A stretch of 8,077 nt of DNA from an uncultured Clostridia bacterium (GTDB taxonomy: Bacteria; Bacillota; Clostridia; Oscillospirales; CAG-272), in NCBI GenBank assembly GCA_904502015.1, contig CAJGEA010000084.1, positions 1 to 8,077 on the forward strand, read 5' to 3'. Both the position numbers and the translations under genes were made by a program. Of the stretch, positions 1 to 5,745 are shown in pieces (within the stretch, counting starts at the first letter, position 1; the number at the start of each line of letters is the position of its first letter). Below the pieces are notes generated by a model. That model ran no database searches. It saw only the letters and a program-made list of their open reading frames with translations, and was not told the origin of the DNA.

Positions 1-218
1 AGGTTTCTGACCTCCTCCTTGCGCTTTTCCAGATTGCGAAGAGCAGTCAAACGCTCGTCCAGCGTACGCAGGACGCTGTCGTCCAGACTGCCCGTAACCT
101 CCTTACGGTAGCGGGCGATAAAGGGGATGGTGTTGCCCTCGTCAATGAGAGCAACGGTTTTTTCAACTTGGTCGAGGGTGAGGCTTAACTCTGTTGCAAG
201 AGTTTCAAGAATGGTCAT
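1..218 (-). CDS. tex: Transcription accessory protein Tex, N-terminal fragment (runs off left edge)
   Basis: Only the first 72 codons are in the window. Translation from the ATG at 216-218 begins MTILETLATELSLTLDQVEK and continues with DEGNTIPFIARYRKE, then GSLDD and LRTLDERLTALRNLEKRKEE. This is the characteristic start of the Tex family: an N-terminal helical region in which the phrase DEGxTxPFIARYRKExTGxLDD is nearly invariant. Complete Tex proteins are about 700-770 residues, adding YqgF-like, helix-hairpin-helix and C-terminal S1 RNA-binding domains; none of these can be seen here. In the family it is a cytoplasmic nucleic-acid-binding protein associated with RNA polymerase and transcript processing. 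A GGAG ribosome-binding site lies at 230-233, 11 nt before the ATG. The gene follows the GH42-like gene on the same strand after 159 bp that contain a palindromic repeat. I see no convincing promoter of its own: a TAAAAT-like -10 follows the repeat, but no -35 matches it. Confidence 0.9.
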   Translation of the reverse strand, partial: MTILETLATELSLTLDQVEKTVALIDEGNTIPFIARYRKEVTGSLDDSVLRTLDERLTALRNLEKRKEEVRN

Positions 219-266
219 GTTTGCTATTTCTCCGTTTGGAATAATTTTATTTTCTCGCTGTATGCC

Positions 267-361
267 CTCTCCGTCACGCTTTCGCGTGACACCTCTCCCA
301 AAGGGAGAGGCTTTCAAGGCTCTCCCTTTGGGAGAGCTCCCGCCAACGGCGGGTGAGAAGG
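267..361. repeat. Palindromic intergenic element of four consecutive perfect hairpins
   Basis: Four perfect inverted repeats stand almost end to end in the gap between the GH42-like gene and tex. They are 273-290 (7-bp stem GTCACGC, 4-nt loop), 292-310 (8-bp stem CCTCTCCC, AAA loop), 319-337 (8-bp stem GCTCTCCC, TTT loop) and 339-353 (6-bp stem CCCGCC, AAC loop). The second and third hairpins are also inverted copies of each other: the 17 bases at 293-309 are the exact reverse complement of those at 320-336. A larger cruciform around an 11-nt centre is therefore possible. This style of element (CTCTCCCAAAGGGAGAG flanked by variable hairpins) is, from memory, widely dispersed between genes in Clostridia. 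It looks like a REP- or MITE-like repeat rather than a terminator, because no T-run follows on the minus strand. Confidence 0.75.
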
Positions 362-377
362 CACGCCAATTCAATTC

Positions 378-1637
378 TCAAATAAGGCGAATCAGCTCAC
401 CGTCACCGGCTGCGAGGGTCAGGGTGTACGCGCCGTCAACGGGCTCCAGGGTCTTCCACAGTCCGTCGGCCTTATCGTAGAGGCGAACCGACTTGTCGGC
501 CGTCACGGTAAAGGTCACGGGCTCGGCCGCCTCGTAGTTCTTGCTCGCCAGCAGGATATAGCCGCGGTCATAGAATCCCACGGTCATGCGCTCGGCGGTC
601 ATGGAGGTTACGTCGCCGTAGCTGTCCTTCCAGTAGCGCACCTTGCCGTCGGGCTCATGTCCGAAATGGAATACCTCGCGCACGGCGTGGGGCAGAAGAA
701 TGTCACCCATCGCCTGCAGTTCGCGGTTGATACCCGCGATCATGTGGTAGTGGGCGTTGCGGGTGCCGTCCTTGTTGATCATGCCGTTCTGCCAATGCCA
801 GATGGAGTCGCCTTCCTCGCGATCCACACCGGGCGTCCAGTAGGTGAAGTAAGAGATGCGCTTGGCACCGTAGCACAGCGACTGGAATACCTCCCAGCGG
901 ATCTCACCCTCGGTGAGATTGCGGTAGGGGCCGTGCTCGGTGACGAGGATAATGACCATGAAGGGGGTGTTTCTCTTGCGGGAGACCGCCATGGCATCCT
1001 CAATGTTATCAAAGAAGCCCGCTCTCTCGATCTTGCTGTAAGCCGCCGCGAGGATCTGATTTTGCCGCTCGTCCGCGAACTCCGCCTGCGCCATAGGCTC
1101 GCCCTTGATGAAGTGGTAGTGATCGTAGCTGAGGATCTCGGGCTTGACCTGCGTAATGAAGTCATCCAGGTGATCGTAGTAGGTGGGATTGCCCAGCATC
1201 TCGAGGGATGCATAGTTGGGGAACAGATTGATGTAGGCCTCGTGGGCGGGATCCAGCTCGGACAGGATCTCGCGGATCTCGGCCAGCGCGGGGAAGGAGC
1301 CGCTGTTGGGCTCGTCCAGAATGTGGTAACCAAGCAGAGCGGGATAGCCGCTGTAATCCTCCACCACGGCGCGGAGCAGCTCACGGCGGTTCTCGCTGGT
1401 GCGAACGGCGCGGTCAATACGATCGTCACACAGCGTGACGCGCAGACCCAGCTCGTGGCAGACAGCCAGCATCTCGCAGTTGGTCTTGTAGCCGTAATCG
1501 TAGGCGACGACGAGATTGATGCCCGACTCCGCCACCTCGCGAAAACGATCAACGGCGACACTGCCGTCAGCGTTGCGAACGAATTTGTGCGGCACGCCGC
1601 ACCAGTTGGTGATCATAAACTTATCCATGGTTGCCAT
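378..1637 (-). CDS. Putative glycoside hydrolase, clan GH-A, GH42-like (substrate unknown)
   Basis: A 419-residue protein with no signal peptide or membrane segment, so cytoplasmic. Residues 1-310 read as a TIM barrel. LLGYHILDEP (residues 101-110) resembles the strand-4 acid/base region of clan GH-A, with Glu109 the candidate proton donor. AYINLFPNYASLE and LSYDHYHF follow on later strands. LVTEHGPYR (231-239) places Glu234 where GH42 enzymes have their nucleophile, and the next stretch, GEIRWEVFQSLCYGAKRISYFTYW, matches the GH42 pattern of a helix followed by a YF-strand. Residues 350-419 form a small beta-sandwich ending LTLAAGDGELIRLI, typical of the GH42-type C-terminal domain. At 419 residues it is shorter than classical GH42 galactosidases (about 650-690) and lacks their trimerisation domain. 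The ATG at 1637 is chosen because AAGGAG (1647-1652) sits 9 nt upstream; Met4 and Met8 are less well placed. It follows rsuA and lacZ on the same strand. The fold and class are fairly sure; the substrate is not known. Confidence 0.72.
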   Translation of the reverse strand: MATMDKFMITNWCGVPHKFVRNADGSVAVDRFREVAESGINLVVAYDYGYKTNCEMLAVCHELGLRVTLCDDRIDRAVRTSENRRELLRAVVEDYSGYPALLGYHILDEPNSGSFPALAEIREILSELDPAHEAYINLFPNYASLEMLGNPTYYDHLDDFITQVKPEILSYDHYHFIKGEPMAQAEFADERQNQILAAAYSKIERAGFFDNIEDAMAVSRKRNTPFMVIILVTEHGPYRNLTEGEIRWEVFQSLCYGAKRISYFTYWTPGVDREEGDSIWHWQNGMINKDGTRNAHYHMIAGINRELQAMGDILLPHAVREVFHFGHEPDGKVRYWKDSYGDVTSMTAERMTVGFYDRGYILLASKNYEAAEPVTFTVTADKSVRLYDKADGLWKTLEPVDGAYTLTLAAGDGELIRLI

Positions 1638-1646
1638 ATCGCAATT

Positions 1647-1652
1647 CTCCTT
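1647..1652 (-). promoter_or_regulatory. Ribosome-binding site of the GH42-like gene
   Basis: AAGGAG on the minus strand, 9 nt before the ATG at 1637. It selects that ATG over the in-frame Met codons 3 and 7 codons later. The 108-bp gap behind it shows no clear -35/-10 pair, so expression probably depends on read-through from lacZ-rsuA, or on a weak promoter I cannot identify. Confidence 0.7.
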
Positions 1653-1681
1653 GTATCATTATTTTTGAAGTTTTAGGAAGT

Positions 1682-1736
1682 CCAGAAACCCTTTTTTAAA
1701 AGGGTTTCTGGTGGGGTCAAGGGGCAACGCCCCTTG
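1682..1736. repeat. Two perfect hairpins between rsuA and the GH42-like gene (dispersed-repeat type)
   Basis: Positions 1682-1695 and 1698-1711 form a perfect 14-bp inverted repeat (CCAGAAACCCTTTT) around a 2-nt centre. Six bases later, 1718-1725 and 1729-1736 form a perfect 8-bp stem (CAAGGGGC) with an AAC loop. Reading the minus strand, both lie directly downstream of the rsuA stop. No T-tract follows the longer hairpin in that direction (the next bases are ACTTCC), so a classical intrinsic terminator is not supported, although it may attenuate or protect the mRNA end. I recall the pair, joined by TGGGGT, as a frequent intergenic motif in Clostridia, which suggests a dispersed repeat; a genome search would settle this. 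Confidence 0.7.
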
Positions 1737-1745
1737 CGTTCCCCT

Positions 1746-2480
1746 TCACTCCCCCGCCGTTTCCAGCGCGCGCACCTCGTCAGGGGTGAGCCAGCGCCAC
1801 TCACCGGGGGCGAGGGCGGGATCGAGGGTAAGGGGGCCAAAGGTCAGGCGCTCGAGGCGGGTGATCTGGTTATGCCGCGCCTCCATCATGAGCTTGATCT
1901 GGTGGTATTTGCCCTCGTGCAGGGTGATGCGTCCCGAACGGCAACTGCCCTCGGCATCGGCATCCCGCTCCACGCGGCAGGGGGCGGTCACGTATCCGCC
2001 AATGTCCACGCCGCTCTCCAGCACCGCCTCGTCCTCGTCCGACAAGGGGAACTTGACCGAGAACGCATAGGTCTTATCCACGTGGCGCGCAGGAGCTAAA
2101 AGTCGGTGGGACAGCTCGCCGTTGTTGGTCAGCAGCATAAGCCCCGTGGTGTGCTTATCCAGCCTCCCGCAGGGGAAGATGGCGGGGCGGATGCGGAGAA
2201 GGTCATCGGGAAGAAGATCCACGACGGTCTGCTCGCGGCCGTCCTCAGTCGCGCTGACCACGCCGTCGGGCTTGTGCATCAGGATATAGATGAACTGTCG
2301 GTAGGTCACCCGCTCGCCGCGGAAAATGACCTCTGCCGTGTCGGGGTCGATCTGCATATCGGCGCGCTTGGCGGGGATGCCCCCCACCAGCACCTCGCCG
2401 CCGCGCACGGCCTTGGCGGTCTCGCTGCGGGTTGCTTTTCCCGTCAGACTCAAATATTTATCCAGGCGCATCGTTTTCAT
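1746..2480 (-). CDS. rsuA: 16S rRNA pseudouridine synthase, RsuA family
   Basis: A 244-residue cytoplasmic enzyme that should isomerise a uridine of 16S rRNA (U516 in E. coli) to pseudouridine. Residues 1-60 form an S4 RNA-binding domain (MRLDKYLSLTGKATRSE, then AVRGGEVLVGG). The catalytic motif is at 104-121, CGRLDKHTTGLMLLTNNG, with Asp108 as the nucleophilic aspartate. Further family blocks are YILMHKPDGVVSATED (65-80), LLAPARHVDKTYAF (127-140) and the C-terminal EGKYHQIKLMMEARHNQITRL, followed by FGPLTLDPALAPGEWRWLTPDE. The length fits the family (E. coli RsuA is 231). RluB/E/F relatives share the fold, but the length and the KPDGVVSAT block favour RsuA. The ATG lies 2 nt after the lacZ stop (TAA at 2483-2485), and the weak AGGG ribosome-binding site lies inside the last lacZ codons. 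Translation is thus probably coupled to lacZ. Confidence 0.9.
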   Translation of the reverse strand: MKTMRLDKYLSLTGKATRSETAKAVRGGEVLVGGIPAKRADMQIDPDTAEVIFRGERVTYRQFIYILMHKPDGVVSATEDGREQTVVDLLPDDLLRIRPAIFPCGRLDKHTTGLMLLTNNGELSHRLLAPARHVDKTYAFSVKFPLSDEDEAVLESGVDIGGYVTAPCRVERDADAEGSCRSGRITLHEGKYHQIKLMMEARHNQITRLERLTFGPLTLDPALAPGEWRWLTPDEVRALETAGE

Positions 2481-2482
2481 AG

Positions 2483-5400
2483 TTATACCCTATCCGCCTC
2501 AGCAAAGGGATCAACGCCGTTGACAAGCGCGGGCATGATACGAACCGTAAAGCCAAACGCCTTAGCGTCCAACCGCCAGCGGGGATGGAGCTCGGGGCCG
2601 CAGGAATGCGAGCCGATGCCACCCTGCATCATATCCAGATTGACACAGGCTTCCCGCATCGGCACGAGCTCGTAGTCATGCGCGGTGGCAGTCAGCATAG
2701 CGGGCGTGAAGTGGGCGCAGTTGAAGCTGAAATCGTTGCCGGCGCTCACACACAGCAGTCCGTGCCCCGCGTGGGAGGCAACCGTCACCCAACGGGTGTC
2801 GGCGTGCGCCATGTTCTCCTGCGGGCGGACGTAATGCTCAAAATGCTCCGACACGGTGGTGCGGAACAGCCCTTGACGCGAAGCGTGGCGCTTATCGCGG
2901 TAGCTCTCCACGGGGCCGCGCCCGTAGTAGCGGATCAGCTCACACTCGGCGGGCATGAGGAACTCCACGCCGAATCGCGGCAGATGGGGAGCGTTCTCCG
3001 TTACGCGCACGTCAAAGTCCAGCTTGACGCCGCCCTCGGCGTACACGGTATAGGTCACGGTGGCGTGCAGGAAGGGGCGGTAGGGCGCGGCACCAAGGGA
3101 CAACTCGGCAGTCACGGTGGCAGACACGTCATCCACCGCCGTCAGGTCACAGTTGTAGCACTTGACCACGGCGCGGTCAAAGCCCGCCGCCTGCCATGCG
3201 TTGCGAATATTGCGGTCATTATCGGTGGGGGCGCGCCATACGGTAGGGCGAATGGGGGTGGCCAGCATTTCCCTGCCGTTGTCCACGATGGACTCGATAA
3301 GGCCCGTGGTGCGGCCGATGCAGTACACCGTTTCGGTCGCGCGCCCCGCGGTAATGACGATGTGCGTGGGCGTTTTGCATGTCTCCACCCACGCATCGGG
3401 GCGGATGGCGTCCCGAATGGGAGAGGTCGCGCGCTCCGAGGTCAGCTTGATCTGCTCAAAGCCCACCTCGTATCCCATCTCGGCCCACCGAGTGGGGGTA
3501 TTCTGCACCGCCGTCACGGTTACATAGCAATCGGGCTTGCCCGTGTAAGCATCGGTCGGCACGGTAATGGTGGCCGTGCCGTCGGGCTCAATGGGCAGTT
3601 GCGCCGTGCCGCAGGCAACCGCCTCGCCGCGCGACTCCACCGTCCATGCAAAGGTCAGATCCGAAAGGTCGCAGAAGGCACGGCGGCTGCGGATGGTGAG
3701 CGTGCCGCCCGCCTCGTCAAAGCTCTCCACCGAGAAGGGCTTGATGACCTGCTTGTATTCCAGAAAGCCCGTGTGGGGGCGGCGGTCGGGATAAACCAGA
3801 CCGTCCACGCAGAAGTTGCCGTCGTGCGGATAATCACCAAAGTCCCCGCCGTAGGTGAAGTGGGGATGGGCATAGGGGTCGTCGCCAATGGCGAAGGAGT
3901 GATCCAGCATCTCCCACACGCATCCGCCAAGGAAGCGGTCATCGGCGTAGATCATATCCCAGTATTCCTTGAGGCATCCGGGTCCGTTGCCCATGGCGTG
4001 GGAATACTCACAGAGGAAGAAAGGGCGGTTGAAGACGGTGCGATCCAGATAGATCTCGCGAATCTCGTCGGGCGAGGGATACATACGGCTCTCCACGTCG
4101 ATGTAGTCACAGCGAAGCGCATCCCCGATCTCCTCGTCGGTCTTGCCCTGAAATTCATGTTGCAGCCGTCTTGCCCGGCGGCGGGAGGCATCCTCGCAAT
4201 GCACGAGGCAATGCGGATCGCGCTCGTGCAGGTATTCGCCCATCTTACGCTGGTTGCAACCGATACCAAACTCGTTGCCCAGCGACCACATGAGGACGGA
4301 GGCGTGGTTTTTGTCGCGCTCGTACATCAAGCGCACGCGATCCACGAACGCCTCCTCCCACTCGGGGTCATCGGTCAGCTGATCCCAGTTGCCTACGAAG
4401 GCAAGGCCGTGGGTCTCCATATCCGTCTCGTCCACGAGGTACAGACCGTACTCATCGCACAGCGCGGGGAATCGGGGGTCATTCGGGTAGTGGCTGGTAC
4501 GAACGCAGTTGACGTTGTGCCGTTTGAGCAGGAGAATATCCTCGATCATGTGATCCAGCGGAGTCGCCGAGCCGAGGTGGGGGTGGCTGTCGTGGCGGTT
4601 AACGCCGCGCAGCTTGATCTTCTGTCCGTTGAAATACAGAACGCCGTCACGAACCTCTACGCGGCGGAAGCCCACGGGAATGGCGATGCACTCGCCCCCG
4701 CAATGCAGGACGAGGGTAAAGAGATTCGGGCACTCGTCCGACCACAGCTCGGGCTCAGCAACAAGGAAATCAATCTCGCCCTTGCCGCTGATACGGCGGA
4801 TGCCCGCACCTGCCTCGCGTCCGTCGGGACGGAGTAAGCGATAGGACACCAGCGCCTCGCCGCTCACCGTGATCTCGGTGGGGCAGCCGCCGTTCTTCAG
4901 GTCGGGCGACACGGAGGGGCGGGCGTGAACGTCCACGATATGGACGGGGTCGCGCAGAAGGAGGTAGACCTCACGGAAGATGCCCGACCAACGGAACTTA
5001 TCCTGATCCTCAAGATACGAACCGTCGCACCACTTCAGCACGAGCACTTGCAGGGTGTTCTCACCCTCGCGGACGTACTCGGTCACGTCAAACTCGGAGG
5101 TCATGTGGCTGACCTGGCTGTATCCCACGAATTTGCGGTTGATAAAAAGGTAGAAGCAGGAATCCACACCCTCAAAATTGAGGTATACGGATTTTCTCAT
5201 CATAGCAGGGGTGAGGCGGAAGGTGCGGCTATACAGGCCGCAGGGGTTATCGTCGGGCACGAAGGGCGGGTCCACGGGATAGGGGTAATTGATGTTGGTA
5301 TAGTTGGGAATATCGTAGCCTCGGCCGAGGTAGGTCTGCCACGAACGGGGCACGGTCACCTTGTCGGCATCGGTCTGCACGTATCCCTCCGCCGCAAACT

Positions 5401-5608
5401 CTGGTACGTCGCGGAGAGAGGGGTAGAAGGAGAAATCCCAGTCGCCGCACAGGGGCAGAAACCGGTCGCTTCGGTTACGGTTGTGGGCGCTTTCCAATGC
5501 GGTTTTCTCGTCCGAAAACGGAACGAAATAGGCACGGGGCTCCTCGCACCCGACGTGCAGGACGCGGGGATTCTGGTGGTAGTTGGATTCAAAAACGAAC
5601 AGATTCAT
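2483..5608 (-). CDS. lacZ: Beta-galactosidase, glycoside hydrolase family 2 (LacZ type)
   Basis: Hydrolyses terminal beta-D-galactose residues (lactose-type substrates) in the cytoplasm; no signal peptide is seen. The 1041-residue length matches five-domain LacZ enzymes (E. coli 1023). In order there are an N-terminal jelly-roll domain (about 30-215, with GDWDFSFYPS and VPRSWQ), an Ig-like domain (220-315), a TIM barrel (about 320-620), a second Ig-like domain (630-720) and the C-terminal small-chain domain (about 757-1035, with WRAPTDND). The acid/base Glu446 lies in WSLGNEFGIG and the nucleophile Glu534 in FFLCEYSHAMGN. Metal-ligand equivalents Glu398 and His400 lie in DETDMETHG. The ATG at 5608 is chosen because AAAGGA lies 9 nt upstream and a strong promoter lies just beyond. 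An in-frame ATG at 5692 would add 28 residues but lies upstream of the promoter. It is the first gene before rsuA. The exact galactoside is not shown; some GH2 relatives differ in specificity. Confidence 0.93.
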   Translation of the reverse strand: MNLFVFESNYHQNPRVLHVGCEEPRAYFVPFSDEKTALESAHNRNRSDRFLPLCGDWDFSFYPSLRDVPEFAAEGYVQTDADKVTVPRSWQTYLGRGYDIPNYTNINYPYPVDPPFVPDDNPCGLYSRTFRLTPAMMRKSVYLNFEGVDSCFYLFINRKFVGYSQVSHMTSEFDVTEYVREGENTLQVLVLKWCDGSYLEDQDKFRWSGIFREVYLLLRDPVHIVDVHARPSVSPDLKNGGCPTEITVSGEALVSYRLLRPDGREAGAGIRRISGKGEIDFLVAEPELWSDECPNLFTLVLHCGGECIAIPVGFRRVEVRDGVLYFNGQKIKLRGVNRHDSHPHLGSATPLDHMIEDILLLKRHNVNCVRTSHYPNDPRFPALCDEYGLYLVDETDMETHGLAFVGNWDQLTDDPEWEEAFVDRVRLMYERDKNHASVLMWSLGNEFGIGCNQRKMGEYLHERDPHCLVHCEDASRRRARRLQHEFQGKTDEEIGDALRCDYIDVESRMYPSPDEIREIYLDRTVFNRPFFLCEYSHAMGNGPGCLKEYWDMIYADDRFLGGCVWEMLDHSFAIGDDPYAHPHFTYGGDFGDYPHDGNFCVDGLVYPDRRPHTGFLEYKQVIKPFSVESFDEAGGTLTIRSRRAFCDLSDLTFAWTVESRGEAVACGTAQLPIEPDGTATITVPTDAYTGKPDCYVTVTAVQNTPTRWAEMGYEVGFEQIKLTSERATSPIRDAIRPDAWVETCKTPTHIVITAGRATETVYCIGRTTGLIESIVDNGREMLATPIRPTVWRAPTDNDRNIRNAWQAAGFDRAVVKCYNCDLTAVDDVSATVTAELSLGAAPYRPFLHATVTYTVYAEGGVKLDFDVRVTENAPHLPRFGVEFLMPAECELIRYYGRGPVESYRDKRHASRQGLFRTTVSEHFEHYVRPQENMAHADTRWVTVASHAGHGLLCVSAGNDFSFNCAHFTPAMLTATAHDYELVPMREACVNLDMMQGGIGSHSCGPELHPRWRLDAKAFGFTVRIMPALVNGVDPFAEADRV

Positions 5609-5617
5609 GGCGCCAAG

Positions 5618-5623
5618 TCCTTT
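5618..5623 (-). promoter_or_regulatory. Ribosome-binding site that sets the lacZ start
   Basis: AAAGGA on the minus strand, 9 nt before the ATG at 5606-5608. It supports the shorter 1041-residue LacZ, whose N-terminus MNLFVFESNYHQNPRVLHVG looks like a normal GH2 start. Confidence 0.75.
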
Positions 5624-5642
5624 CGTAAAAAGCTCTATGTAT

Positions 5643-5671
5643 ATAATACCATTTTCCCTTCGAAAAGTCAA
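5643..5671 (-). promoter_or_regulatory. SigA-type promoter for lacZ-rsuA
   Basis: On the minus strand TTGACT (5666-5671) is followed by a 17-bp spacer and TATTAT (5643-5648). Both hexamers match consensus at 5 of 6 positions with ideal spacing. Transcription should start near 5636, giving a leader of about 28 nt before the lacZ ATG, too short for a riboswitch. No clear operator dyad overlaps it, so any sugar-responsive control is not evident from the sequence. Confidence 0.82.
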
Positions 5672-5704
5672 GGGGAAATCGCTCGCGCTCAAGCATTTTC
5701 ACGC

Positions 5705-5730
5705 AAAAAGGGGCGGCCGTCGGCCGCCCC
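5705..5730 (-). terminator. Intrinsic terminator of dxs
   Basis: A GC-only perfect inverted repeat (GGGGCGGCC against GGCCGCCCC, 5710-5718 and 5722-5730, 3-nt loop) is followed on the minus strand by five Ts (5705-5709). It starts 15 nt after the dxs stop and separates dxs from the lacZ promoter 34 bp further on. Confidence 0.88.
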
Positions 5731-5745
5731 GAAAAATCGGTGAGA

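Noticed and set aside
267..361. CRISPR array or intrinsic terminator
   Set aside because: The units are adjoining palindromes of different sequence with no spacers, and no T-run follows in either gene direction.
657..1676. A 339-codon open frame on the plus strand opposite the GH42-like gene
   Set aside because: It has low-complexity Val/Ala/Gly-rich translation with no motifs. The minus-strand frame has a good ribosome-binding site and GH-A motifs.
1638..1745. A separate promoter for the GH42-like gene
   Set aside because: TTGACC (about 1715-1720) has no -10 at 17 bp, and other pairs match too poorly to support a call.
2585..4837. A 750-codon open frame on the plus strand opposite lacZ
   Set aside because: It is antisense to a GH2 enzyme with intact catalytic motifs. 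Its translation is rich in Gly, Val, Ala and His without recognisable domains, as expected from codon bias in GC-rich DNA.
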